In this document: piece by piece, positions 34,080-42,374 of the stretch
Layout of the letters: each line of letters starts with the position of its first letter
Position numbering within the stretch: position 1 is the first letter of the stretch
Source of the DNA: Elusimicrobiota bacterium
Lineage (GTDB): Bacteria; Elusimicrobiota; Elusimicrobia; Elusimicrobiales; UBA9959
Assembly (NCBI GenBank): GCA_026388155.1
Contig: JAPLKI010000007.1
Span: 121,690 to 185,689, forward strand
Direction of reading: 5' to 3'
Length of the DNA: 64,000 bases
Translations under genes and position numbers: made by a program
The notes under the pieces: generated by a model
Database searches by the model: none
The model's input: the letters and a program-made list of their open reading frames with translations, nothing else
Told to the model about the DNA's origin: nothing

Positions 34080-34118
34080 CCCACCCCTATCCCCTATTCG
34101 CTATTCGCTATTCGCTGC
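34080..34118. repeat. Short heptamer repeat before ABC-2 permease
   Basis: CCCCTATCCCCTATTCGC, then further TATTCGC units, lie directly upstream of the permease ATG. They have the same composition as the arms of the intergenic palindromes. Confidence 0.7.
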
Positions 34119-34123
34119 CGAAT

Positions 34124-34882
34124 ATGATCAACCTCAACGCCATTTACGCTCTATTGCTTCGCGAGGCGAAGATCTATTTCAGAGAGAAAGAGCGCATCGT
34201 CTCCATCCTTGTCTCTCCTCTCCTCTTCCTGTTCGTGATGGGCCGCGGCATGGTTTCAGGAACCAGCCCCGTGCCGGGTTTTACCTACCAGCAGTTCATC
34301 TTCCCGGGGATACTTGCGATGGTTATATTATTTACGTCCATTACCTACGGGCTTTACATAATCTGGGACAAGCGGCTGGATTTTTTAAAAGAAGTCCTGG
34401 CGGCGCCCATTTCGCGGACCACTCTTTTCATAGGCAAGGCGCTGGGGGGGATGTTGGGCGCGATAATAGAGACCTTTCTTCTTCTTATTATCGGAGCCTT
34501 TTTCATACTGCCGCTGAATCCGCTGAAAGTTGCGTTGTGTCTGGCGGCTTCCTTCCCGGTCTCATACATGATAACCAACCTGGGCCTGACCATCGGGGCA
34601 AAGATGAAGTCCATGGAGGGCTTCGGGCTGATAATGAGCTTCCTGACCTGGCCGCTTTTTTTCTTCAGCGGCGCGCTGTTTGACATCTCCAAAGCCGCGC
34701 CTTATATAAAAGTGATAAGCCTTTTTGACCCGGTCACCTACTCAGTGGACCTCCTGCGCATCATCATGCTGGGGCATGGCGTATTCTCAGCCTGGGCAGA
34801 CCTGGGTGCCATACTTGCCTTCTGTCTTGCCACTACCGCAATAGGCGTGTCCGCCTTCGGCAAACTCCAGCAGGAAAAATAA
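34124..34882 (+). CDS. ABC-2 type transporter permease
   Basis: The 252-residue product has six predicted membrane helices: LLFLFVMGRG, FPGILAMVILFTSITYGL, two in the central region, FLTWPLFFFSGALFDIS and the final AILAFCLATTAIG. The FFFSGALFDI stretch near residue 183 is typical of ABC-2 permeases. It works with the ATPase encoded 85 bases upstream. The intergenic gap contains heptamer repeats in place of a clear SD site. Confidence 0.88.
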   Translation: MINLNAIYALLLREAKIYFREKERIVSILVSPLLFLFVMGRGMVSGTSPVPGFTYQQFIFPGILAMVILFTSITYGLYIIWDKRLDFLKEVLAAPISRTTLFIGKALGGMLGAIIETFLLLIIGAFFILPLNPLKVALCLAASFPVSYMITNLGLTIGAKMKSMEGFGLIMSFLTWPLFFFSGALFDISKAAPYIKVISLFDPVTYSVDLLRIIMLGHGVFSAWADLGAILAFCLATTAIGVSAFGKLQQEK

Positions 34883-34967
34883 CAGAAAGAAAGAGACGTA
34901 GCTGCGCGGCGGCGCAACTGCGTGACGGGAGATCGTGCGGTTTATTTAAAACGCCGGCATTGTTTTA

Positions 34968-36416
34968 TCAGCGTCTGTGGTGTTTTTGCGCCTGGGTAGC
35001 GGGTGGAGCCGAGGGGGGGAGGGTAGCCATCAGTCTGGCAAAATCGTCCCAGACACCGTCGCGGGACCAGGCCAGTTTGTCGTAAAGCGGATCATAAACG
35101 TCAGGCACATAGATGGACATCCCGTTGCTGTTCGGGTCCAAGCCCCAGTTTTCAAGAACAACTTCGCTCTTAAGGAAGCTCAACAGGCCCGCGCCGGAGT
35201 CGCGGAGCGCCGCGTTCTTTGTCGCCGCGGTTACCAGCGAGATAAAATGGTATAGGTCCTTGTATTCCGGATCGTCGTAAGCCTTGCAGGTTTTTTTCGC
35301 GGAAGCAAAAACCTCTTTTTCATTTGACACTATCGCGAGGCTTGCCCAATTATCAAGTTTTTCGCGCAATTCGGACAATTTGCCGAGCCGTACCGCGGAT
35401 TGTGTAACATTGATTTCTTCGGTGCTGCCGCCGCCTAAAAAATAATCCCTGTAAGCGCGCACGATATGGCCCGCCACCTCTTCCGGACCAGCCTCCGGCC
35501 GTTCGTTCAATTTCCCGAGGAACTGGGCATAGCGCAAAACCTCTCCGGGTTCCGTCTCCTCGGAGGCCACCATAACATCGGCGTAATTACGGTATTCATA
35601 GGCTACGGAAGCCATCTGCATATTGCAGCCATCGGCCATGAACAAGTCCACTTTACCGGCGTCCTTCAGGGCGGCGCCGAGCTGAAGGGTGGATATCTCA
35701 TGCCCGGTGTCATCATCCAGCGAGAAGCCCTTGCTGATATTGGCAAAATCGGGGGCATTGGCAGGGTCAACAGGCTTCCAGCCGTTGCCATGGTCCCAGA
35801 TGATAAGCGCGTAACGGCGGGCGGGGAACCTGACCCTGGCCCATTTCACGAAATTCGCCAGTTCTTTCCAGGAACCCATGTCGGCCTTCTTGCGGTACTC
35901 AATTACGGGTGAAGCGATATGTGTCAGATCATTGTCTTTGGCTATCAGGTAGCGGCGCGCGCCGGTCCAGTCTCCGTCTGTCGCGTCGTCGCCTTCTTTC
36001 TGCCCTTTCATGCGTCCAAGCTCCACCGCGATATTAACCTTAGCGGTGGTACCAACCAGTTCCATCTGGTTGACGTCCTGCAGAGCTGAAGTTTCCAGAT
36101 TGTTTTTTCCATTCACAAAAATCATCACGGTCCAGTCTTTCAAAGCCGCGCACTGCGGCTGGGCGGCAGGCCCCGCACTTTTTTCGAAGCGTAGGGGAAA
36201 CCGCTGTGGCGGTGTCCACCTGTGGGTAAATCTGCCGGAAGGGGTCCCGCCAAAGTGCGGGGCAGGAGTGGGAATTACCGCGGCAGACGACCGTATGGCG
36301 GAAGCGTCCAGGCTCTCAAGATCGAATTCATTAGCGGGCGCGGCTAAAAGCGGCAGGCCCCGGAACAGAACAAGACAAAAAAAAGCGGCTATGCTTTTCA
36401 TCATGCGGTTTTCCAT
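34968..36416 (-). CDS. Clostripain-like (C11 family) cysteine peptidase
   Basis: The 482-residue secreted protein has a signal peptide. Its C11 core has WTVMIFVNGKNNLE near residue 93, the catalytic His in ALIIWDHGNGW, and the Cys in LFMADGCNM. It probably cleaves after basic residues outside the cytoplasm. The linker between signal and core (about residues 50-85) is encoded by a palindromic repeat (36170-36263) that keeps the frame open. The start may be the second ATG pair at 36404. It stands alone, convergent with the ABC pair. Confidence 0.82.
   Translation of the reverse strand: MENRMMKSIAAFFCLVLFRGLPLLAAPANEFDLESLDASAIRSSAAVIPTPAPHFGGTPSGRFTHRWTPPQRFPLRFEKSAGPAAQPQCAALKDWTVMIFVNGKNNLETSALQDVNQMELVGTTAKVNIAVELGRMKGQKEGDDATDGDWTGARRYLIAKDNDLTHIASPVIEYRKKADMGSWKELANFVKWARVRFPARRYALIIWDHGNGWKPVDPANAPDFANISKGFSLDDDTGHEISTLQLGAALKDAGKVDLFMADGCNMQMASVAYEYRNYADVMVASEETEPGEVLRYAQFLGKLNERPEAGPEEVAGHIVRAYRDYFLGGGSTEEINVTQSAVRLGKLSELREKLDNWASLAIVSNEKEVFASAKKTCKAYDDPEYKDLYHFISLVTAATKNAALRDSGAGLLSFLKSEVVLENWGLDPNSNGMSIYVPDVYDPLYDKLAWSRDGVWDDFARLMATLPPSAPPATQAQKHHRR
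36170..36263. repeat. REP-like palindrome inside the clostripain-like gene
   Basis: The ends GCCCCGCACTTT (36170-36181) and AAAGTGCGGGGC (36252-36263) are a perfect inverted repeat. Inside lies a copy of the AGGGGAAACCGC-to-GCGGTGTCC palindrome (36192-36219). The element is in frame with the peptidase gene and encodes part of its N-terminal linker. Confidence 0.8.
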
Positions 36417-36530
36417 TAATTAAAGTGTAATATACACAGGGTTTTTAAGTAAGTGCCTAAGGACCCCTTGTTTAAAGGACTGAAGGCCTATGGGTAAAGA
36501 AAGGCTGAGGGCTGAAGAAAGGCTTAAGAC
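36417..36530. repeat. AAGGCTGAAGGC-type repeat at the flippase 3' end
   Basis: Repeated units AAGGCTGAGGGCTGAAG and CTTAAGACTTAAGGCTGAAGG run into the end of the flippase gene, encoding its last residues (SAFSLKS). The same DNA in the megasynthase at about 61640 encodes SALSLKPSALS. Confidence 0.7.
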
Positions 36531-37993
36531 TTAAGGCTGAAGGCTGAAGGCGGAGAAATCCTGTCGAAAAGACCTTTAAATGCCTTTTGTTCATCCGGCA
36601 AGAGCAGGAAAAAAACCGCGGCCGAATAAGCGCCAAGCGCCGCCAGACGAACGGCCAGCCAGGCGCCGGGCCCTATCAAAGGCTTCAGAAAGACAACACA
36701 GGCGCCAACGCCAGCTATGCCTAAAACCCCGGCCACGCGCTTATAATCATAAGGCACAATATAATATTTTCTGCCGGCCTGGTGCATGAACACCGCCATG
36801 GAAAAATAGGCGATAAATGTCGCCCAGGCGGCCCCCAGCATGCCGAAAGGCGGTATAAGCAGAAAATTGGCGGCGATATTCAAGGCCGCTCCAAAAAGAG
36901 TGGCGGCCATTATCCGGCCGGTTTTTTTTGCGATCACGGCGGGGGCCAAAAAATTAACATAAAGTCCGTTGAACAGATATCCCCATAAAACCACCGGCAC
37001 AATACCCAGTCCCGGCCAATAGGCGGGGTGTATTAACGTGCGGCCCGCAACTCTTATCTTTACCAGGTCTTCTATAAAAAAGGACAGCGCGAGCACCAGC
37101 CAGGCCGAACCCATGGAAAAATAGGTGAGAATTCCCGCAAAAAGCGGTTTTGCCTCCGGGTTTTTGGCGCGCTCTATAAAAAAAGGCCGCCAGGCCTGGT
37201 CGAACATGCTGACCACCAGCATCATGAAAATGCCAAGGCGGTAATTGGCCTGATAAATGCCCACCGTGGTCTCGCCCGAAAGGCGGAGAAGTATGGGCCT
37301 GTCTATAACCTGCACGGCCATGGCGCCGAGTCCCGCCGGCACAAGCGGCAGGGCAAAGGAAAGCATTTTGCGGAATACCGGCATATCCAGGCGTAATTTA
37401 AGGCGCGGGAGCGCCGGCCAAAGGACAATTGCAAGCGTAAACAGCGAAGAAACGATGTTGGCGGCAAAAATGCCTTCAATGCCCCAGCCCGAGCGGGCGA
37501 TGAACCAGAAATTTAAAAGCAGATTCAATATCACGGCTGAAAACCTGATAAGGGCGTATTTAAGCGCCTTATGGGCCATGCGGAGATCCGCGAACGGCAC
37601 GGCGCTTAATGCGTCGGCAAAAAGGATAATGGCGGAATAAGCTACCAGGCGGCCGCGGCCTGCGCCAATGCCCGCCGCTAAGGCAAGGGGCTGCCTTCCG
37701 GCGCAAAGAACAACGGTTATAACAAAAGAAACCGCGGCAACGCCCCAAAAAGCCGAGGGGAAAGCTTTTTCCCTTTCCTCATAATGGCGCATATAGGCCT
37801 GGTCAAGGCCGTATTGGCAGAGAATGTTGAAAAAAGCTATGTAGGAAAAAACAGCCGCCACAACGCCGTAATCGGCGGGAGAGAGGTAATGCGTGTAGAA
37901 AGGAAGCAGCAGGAAAGTAAGCAGGCGCGAGGCCACGGTGGACAGGCCGTAAACCAGCGATTCTTTGCCAAGCTTTTTAATTTCGCTGAACAT
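36524..37993 (-). CDS. Polysaccharide flippase (Wzx/MATE-like)
   Basis: The 489-residue protein has about 14 hydrophobic segments. It begins MFSEIKKLGKESLVYGLSTV, continuing RLLTFLLLPFYTHYLSPADYG, the usual opening of lipid-linked oligosaccharide flippases. It should move a glycan-lipid across the inner membrane. The last nine residues are encoded by the AAGGCTGAAGG repeat. No glycosyltransferases flank it here, so its glycan is unknown. Confidence 0.86.
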   Translation of the reverse strand: MFSEIKKLGKESLVYGLSTVASRLLTFLLLPFYTHYLSPADYGVVAAVFSYIAFFNILCQYGLDQAYMRHYEEREKAFPSAFWGVAAVSFVITVVLCAGRQPLALAAGIGAGRGRLVAYSAIILFADALSAVPFADLRMAHKALKYALIRFSAVILNLLLNFWFIARSGWGIEGIFAANIVSSLFTLAIVLWPALPRLKLRLDMPVFRKMLSFALPLVPAGLGAMAVQVIDRPILLRLSGETTVGIYQANYRLGIFMMLVVSMFDQAWRPFFIERAKNPEAKPLFAGILTYFSMGSAWLVLALSFFIEDLVKIRVAGRTLIHPAYWPGLGIVPVVLWGYLFNGLYVNFLAPAVIAKKTGRIMAATLFGAALNIAANFLLIPPFGMLGAAWATFIAYFSMAVFMHQAGRKYYIVPYDYKRVAGVLGIAGVGACVVFLKPLIGPGAWLAVRLAALGAYSAAVFFLLLPDEQKAFKGLFDRISPPSAFSLKS

Positions 37994-38004
37994 AGTTTAA
38001 CAAC

Positions 38005-38105
38005 AGGGGCTAGTGTATAGGGGATAGCGGTTTAAGGAATGAGTTTATTTATTCCGTCCGTTTTACGCTGTCCGCTCTCCGCTACACGCCAGCCGCTGTC
38101 ACAAT
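38005..38105. repeat. Intergenic imperfect palindrome P1
   Basis: Left arm AGGGGCTAGTGTATAGGGG, core TTTAAGGAATGAGTTTATTTATTCC, right arm with CCGCTACACGCCAGCC. The left-right pairing is partial. It lies between the divergent flippase and FNR-like genes. Confidence 0.6.
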
Positions 38106-38224
38106 TCTATTTTAGCAAATGGCCCGGCATTTTCTAATCCGAAGTTGGCAGTCCGCCCCGGCAGACAGTTTCTGGAAAATTTGTATAATATCATTTCAGT
38201 GGGTTATTATTGTTTTGGGGGAAT

Positions 38225-38950
38225 ATGGAAAATACAGCAAAAAAACAAATAACGAATTGCGCGGATTGCGGCTTTCTTTCCGCCTGTTTCGCCAGCAAGC
38301 TTGAACCTGAGGCCGCAAAACTCTGGAACGCCATGAAAGCCGCCCGACATCTGAAAGACGGCGAGGAAATTTACGGAGCGGCCCAGAAACCCGCCGGGTT
38401 TTTCGTGGTTTGCAAAGGCCGGGCCAAAGTGTTTTCAACCGACGCCAGGGGCCAGCAGATGATAAACTGGATACGCCACCCGGGGGAGCTTTTCGGCCAC
38501 ATAGCTTTTTTCTCAGGCAATCCGTATTCCTGCAACGCCAGGGCGATGGGCGACACCATCCTTTCTTTTTTCAGCGAGAAAGCCATGGATAATTTTCTGG
38601 CCTCCAACCCGAAGACCTACAGGCTTTTTTTGCGGAAGCTGGCCGAAGAAACTCATGGCCTGCAGAAAAAATTGAACGACACCGCCTACCAGCCTGCCAA
38701 AGGCAAGGTGGCAAAAACCCTGCTTAAAGCGGTTTCATTCAAAAGCAAGGATACCGCCGCTCCCGCCATCTACGGCCTTAAGCGCACGGAAATAGCCGAA
38801 ATAACCGGCCTGGCTCTGGAAACAGTGGTCCGGATACTGGCTGAGTTTGAAAAAAAGAATTGGATAAAACGGGAAACCAAATCCATAAAAATACTGGACC
38901 ACGCAGCCCTTTCAAAGATAGCCAATCCGCATTTCAACACCGGCAAATAA
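38225..38950 (+). CDS. FNR-like Crp-family regulator with Cys motif
   Basis: The ATG at 38225 follows GGGGGAAT. The 241-residue protein has N-terminal Cys at 12, 15 and 21, spaced CxxC-x5-C as in FNR. A further Cys near residue 104 (PYSCNARAMG) could complete a [4Fe-4S] site. The cyclic-nucleotide-like domain (about 30-140) is followed by a winged helix with LKRTEIAEITGLALETVVRIL. It is probably an oxygen- or redox-responsive activator. Targets are unknown. Its stop codon overlaps a perfect palindrome. Confidence 0.85.
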   Translation: MENTAKKQITNCADCGFLSACFASKLEPEAAKLWNAMKAARHLKDGEEIYGAAQKPAGFFVVCKGRAKVFSTDARGQQMINWIRHPGELFGHIAFFSGNPYSCNARAMGDTILSFFSEKAMDNFLASNPKTYRLFLRKLAEETHGLQKKLNDTAYQPAKGKVAKTLLKAVSFKSKDTAAPAIYGLKRTEIAEITGLALETVVRILAEFEKKNWIKRETKSIKILDHAALSKIANPHFNTGK

Positions 38951-39007
38951 TAGCGAAAAGCGAATAGTGAAAGGAAAAATCCTTAACACTATTCGCTTTT
39001 CGCTATT
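38949..39007. repeat. Intergenic palindrome P2, perfect 21-base arms
   Basis: The left arm (38949-38969) and right arm (38987-39007) are perfect inverted copies made of AATAGCGAAAAGCGAATAGTG-type sequence around a 17-base loop with core AAGGAAAAATCCTT. It separates the convergent FNR-like and upp genes and can serve as a terminator-like hairpin in both directions. Confidence 0.92.
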
Positions 39008-39016
39008 TACTATTCG

Positions 39017-39646
39017 CTAGTTCGTTCCGAACATCCTGTCCCCGGCGTCGCCGAGGCCCGGAACTATGTAGCCGTTTTCGTTCAGCATTGCGTCCACCGT
39101 GCCCACATAGATCGGCAGGCCGGGATAAGCTGACGAGAGCCGGCGCAATCCTTCTTTCGCCGCTATAAGGCCGATAAAACAAATCTTTTCAGCGCCCCTG
39201 GATTTAAGTATCTCCACAGCTTCCACGGCGGAGCCTCCCGTGGCAAGCATGGGATCCAGCACCACCACCAGGCTGTTTTTTGTTATCCTGGGAAGACGGA
39301 CATAGTATTTAACAGGCTTCAGCGTTTCCTCGTCGCGGTAAATGCCTATGTGCGCGAGTTTCGCTTCCGGATATAGCTTGGTTACCCCGTCAATCATACC
39401 CAGCCCCGCTCTTAAAATAGCCACAAAAACTATGTCGTGGGAAAGCACCCGCGCCGACGCCACTCCGATCGGGGTGCGCACGCTCACGCTTTTTACTTTC
39501 GCGTTTAAAAGCGCGTCGTGGGCCAGAAGCAGTCCGGTTTCGCCCGTAAGCCGCCTGAAATCGGCTGCGGAGGTGTTCTTATCCCGCAAGCGGGCTATTT
39601 TATCCAGCACAAGCGGATGTTTTGAAATGTGGATATTTTTATTCAT
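39017..39646 (-). CDS. upp: Uracil phosphoribosyltransferase
   Basis: The 209-residue enzyme makes UMP from uracil and PRPP. It has VFVAILRAGLGMIDG near residue 72, the PRPP-binding VLDPMLATGGSAVEAVEIL near residue 128 and the uracil region GYIVPGLGDAGDRMFGT at the C-terminus. An AGGAGCTTTCG site precedes the ATG. It lies downstream of deoA and punA in the same direction. It probably recycles uracil released by the pyrimidine phosphorylase. Confidence 0.96.
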   Translation of the reverse strand: MNKNIHISKHPLVLDKIARLRDKNTSAADFRRLTGETGLLLAHDALLNAKVKSVSVRTPIGVASARVLSHDIVFVAILRAGLGMIDGVTKLYPEAKLAHIGIYRDEETLKPVKYYVRLPRITKNSLVVVLDPMLATGGSAVEAVEILKSRGAEKICFIGLIAAKEGLRRLSSAYPGLPIYVGTVDAMLNENGYIVPGLGDAGDRMFGTN

Positions 39647-39655
39647 CGAAAGCTC

Positions 39656-39750
39656 CTGGAAGAAAGGGGTCAGCGGTTAGAGTTCAGAGGTAAGGGAAGG
39701 AGTTCTTTATACTCTACCCTCAACCCTATACGCTCACCCCTATCCTCTGC
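39656..39750. repeat. Intergenic imperfect palindrome P3
   Basis: AGGGGTCAGCGGTTAGAG on the left and CTATACGCTCACCCCT on the right flank the core GGGAAGGAGTTCTTTATAC. It lies between deoA and upp. Confidence 0.75.
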
Positions 39751-39752
39751 CG

Positions 39753-41063
39753 TTATTTTATTATCTCTCTTATCAGCGGCTCTTTTTTAGGGGGCCGTGC
39801 GCCGTATTCAAGCGCGCTCTCGAACATTGCGGCGCCCTCGGAAAGTTTTTTGGCGTCGGAGGCGTAAAGCCTGGCCAGAACCTCGCCGGGTTTGACTTTA
39901 TCGCCGAGTTTTTTTGAAAGCAGAATGCCCGCGCCGAAATCCACCGCGTCTTCGGCGCGTCCCCGGCCGGCGCCAAGCATCACGCTCGCGTGCCCGACGG
40001 TCCTTGAATCCAGCTTTGTAAGATACCCGCCCCGGCCGGCTTTTATTTCGCGCGAAAGTCCGGCCCTGGGCAGGAAACGCCCCGGGTTATCGGCCACCCG
40101 CGCGTCGCCGCCCTGCCATTTAAACAATAAGCGCAGCTTTGCAAGCGCGGCGCCGGAGGTTATGGCGCGCCGGGCCTTTTCCTCTCCCTCTTCGGGAGTG
40201 CGGGCTTTCGCGCCGAGGTAGATCATCCAGCCGGAAAGGGCTTCAAGCACCCGCGTAAAATCCGCGGGGCCCTTTTCGCCCTGGAGTATACGCACGGACT
40301 GCTCCAGTTCAATTGCGTTCCCCACGGCGAGTCCCAGCGGTTCGTCCATGGCTGTCAGAAGCGCCACGCAGCGTATGCCAAGAAGTTTCGCGGTCTCCAT
40401 TAAAGCGACCGCTAGTTCCCTGCTTTTTTTAAAATCTTTCAGGAAAGCTCCGGAACCGTATTTTACGTCCATCACGAGCCCGGTGATATCTTCGGCGTAT
40501 TTTTTTGAAAGTATGCTTGCCACTATAAGCGGAAGCGATTCCACCGTGCACGAAGCGTCCCGAAGCGCGTAAAGTTTCTTGTCGCTTGGGGCCAGCTCCT
40601 CCGTCTGTCCGAACATGGAGAGCCCGGTGGCTTTAAGCTGGCTAACCACGCGCGCGGGCGTAAGCCGCACCTTAAAGCCTTTCACGGACTCAAGTTTGTC
40701 AAGCGTGCCGCCTGTGTGGCCAAGGCCCCTGCCGCTCATCATGGGCACCACCACGCCGCAGGCGGCGACTACCGGCGCGAGCGCCAGCGACACGCCGTCG
40801 CCCACCCCGCCGGTGGAATGTTTATCCACCTTGGCGCCTTTAACGCTTTTAAGGTTAAGCCGCGCGCCGGACATGGCCATGGCCCTTGTAAAGGCGGCGG
40901 TTTCCTTTTTGGTAAGGCCGTTAAAAAACACAGCCATGAGCCAGGCGGAAAGCTGATAATCCGGTATGGCGCCGGAAGCCGCGCCGGAAGCTATAAATTC
41001 AAGCTCCGGGCCTGAAAGTTCAAGACCGGAGCGTTTTTTCAGCAGCAAATCGAGCATTCTCAT
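39753..41063 (-). CDS. deoA: Thymidine/pyrimidine-nucleoside phosphorylase
   Basis: The 436-residue enzyme has DKHSTGGVGDGVSLALAP near residue 80 and the family signature SGRGLGHTGGTLDKLES near residue 110. Both bind phosphate and substrate. It splits thymidine or uridine into base and (deoxy)ribose-1-phosphate. AGGAGAATGTTAA precedes the ATG, only 11 bases after the punA stop, so the two form an operon. Which pyrimidine nucleosides are used cannot be told. Confidence 0.93.
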   Translation of the reverse strand: MRMLDLLLKKRSGLELSGPELEFIASGAASGAIPDYQLSAWLMAVFFNGLTKKETAAFTRAMAMSGARLNLKSVKGAKVDKHSTGGVGDGVSLALAPVVAACGVVVPMMSGRGLGHTGGTLDKLESVKGFKVRLTPARVVSQLKATGLSMFGQTEELAPSDKKLYALRDASCTVESLPLIVASILSKKYAEDITGLVMDVKYGSGAFLKDFKKSRELAVALMETAKLLGIRCVALLTAMDEPLGLAVGNAIELEQSVRILQGEKGPADFTRVLEALSGWMIYLGAKARTPEEGEEKARRAITSGAALAKLRLLFKWQGGDARVADNPGRFLPRAGLSREIKAGRGGYLTKLDSRTVGHASVMLGAGRGRAEDAVDFGAGILLSKKLGDKVKPGEVLARLYASDAKKLSEGAAMFESALEYGARPPKKEPLIREIIK

Positions 41064-41074
41064 TTAACATTCTC

Positions 41075-41914
41075 CTAAAAGGTTTTTGAGCCGATTACCG
41101 CTTCAAGCAGGGCTTTTATCTTCACTGAGACGGCGGCGCCGAGTTCAAGCACCTCGTCATGGGATAGAATCGTTTTTGAAATACCGCTGGTGAAATTTGA
41201 GATCCAGCACAGGCCAAGCACCCGCATTTTGAGCTGGCGGGCGGCTATATTTTCAGGCACCACCGACATACCGGCCACATCCCCGCCAAGAAGACGGTAA
41301 ACCCTGACCTCGGCGGGGGTTTCGTAAGACGGGCCGGTTACGGCCGCGTAAACCCCGGTTTTTAACGGCATCCTGAGTTTTTTTGCGGCCGCGAGCGCCG
41401 CGCCGCGCAGGAGCGCGTCGTAAGGCTCATTCATATCCGGGAACATTTCGCCGAAAGAAGAGTTGTAATTACCCATGAGAGGATTTGAGCCCATGAGGTT
41501 AATATGATCCGTCAGCAACAACAGATCTCCGGGCCTGATGGAAGGTTTCAGCGAGCCGACCGCGGCGGTCAGGATAAGTTTTTTTACTCCCAAAGTTCCC
41601 AGCACCCGTATCGGGAATGCTATGAAATTAAGCGGCCGGCCTTCGTAATAATGGAAACGACCGCGCATGATAACCACTTCTTTGGAACCCAGGCGCCCGA
41701 AAACGAGCTCTCCCTTGTGGCCTTTTACCGTTGTGCGGGGGAAACCCGGTATTCTTTCGTAGGGAATAATCAGCTTCTGTTCAAGTCCGGGTAAGGCATC
41801 GGCAAGGCCGCTGCCGGCTATTATTGCGATAGATGGTTTTCGGCCCCTTGTTCTGGCTTTAAGCCAGGCGGCCGCGGCGGTAACTGTTTGAAAAGCGCTG
41901 TCAGGAGTGTTCAT
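41075..41914 (-). CDS. punA: Purine-nucleoside phosphorylase
   Basis: ATG 41914 follows AAGGAAACTACTT. The longer frame to 41965 runs into the intergenic palindrome. The 279-residue product has IIAGSGLADALPG, MRGRFHYYEG, TAAVGSL, GPSYETPAEVR and the base-binding Asn in SNFTSGIS. This is the trimeric inosine/guanosine-type family. It cleaves purine nucleosides to base and pentose-1-phosphate and starts the salvage operon punA-deoA-(upp). Confidence 0.93.
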   Translation of the reverse strand: MNTPDSAFQTVTAAAAWLKARTRGRKPSIAIIAGSGLADALPGLEQKLIIPYERIPGFPRTTVKGHKGELVFGRLGSKEVVIMRGRFHYYEGRPLNFIAFPIRVLGTLGVKKLILTAAVGSLKPSIRPGDLLLLTDHINLMGSNPLMGNYNSSFGEMFPDMNEPYDALLRGAALAAAKKLRMPLKTGVYAAVTGPSYETPAEVRVYRLLGGDVAGMSVVPENIAARQLKMRVLGLCWISNFTSGISKTILSHDEVLELGAAVSVKIKALLEAVIGSKTF

Positions 41915-41935
41915 AAGTAGTTTCCTTGGCAAACT

Positions 41936-42017
41936 GCAGGGGTTAGGGGTTAGCGTATAGGGCACAGAATAAGGAACTTCTTACCTAACCTCTAACCGCT
42001 ATACGCTAGCCCCTGCG
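41936..42017. repeat. Intergenic imperfect palindrome P4
   Basis: Left arm CAGGGGTTAGGGGTTAGCGT, core AATAAGGAACTTCTTACC, right arm CCGCTATACGCTAGCCCCTG. The outer 7 bases and the TAGCGTATAG part pair well. It lies between yraN and punA. Confidence 0.85.
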
Positions 42018-42374
42018 TTAATACCAGTATTTGCCGGCGTCAAAAGCGCCGCGAATATGTTCCGGTTCGCTGCCGGGAATGATAGCCACCACATCAAAAC
42101 GCACGCTCTCGGGCTTAAGCGCTTTGGCTTTAAGGTAGCCGAGAGCCGTTTTAATGATACGGACCTGCTTTGACTTTGTTACCGTTTCGGCGGGTGAGCC
42201 AAAACCGGTGTTTGAGCGCCCGCGCACTTCCACAAAAACCAAAGTGTCCTTTTCGGAAGCTATAATGTCTATTTCGCCGGTGGGGGCGCTCCAGTTGCGC
42301 CGTATAAGTTTCAGCCCCGCCCGTTCAAGAAAGACAGCGGCCTGGTCTTCGTACATTTTGCCGCGGTCGTTCAT
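42018..42374 (-). CDS. yraN: UPF0102 (YraN) endonuclease-like protein
   Basis: The 118-residue product has the YraN pattern: EDQAAVFLERAGLKLIRRNW, then GEIDIIASEKDTLVFVEVRGR with the PD-(D/E)xK-like residues, and KQVRIIKTALGYL. It is a Holliday-junction-resolvase-like nuclease fold of poorly known role. Its ATG overlaps the rnhB TGA (ATGA), so it is the last gene of the rpsP-to-yraN cluster. Confidence 0.9.
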   Translation of the reverse strand: MNDRGKMYEDQAAVFLERAGLKLIRRNWSAPTGEIDIIASEKDTLVFVEVRGRSNTGFGSPAETVTKSKQVRIIKTALGYLKAKALKPESVRFDVVAIIPGSEPEHIRGAFDAGKYWY

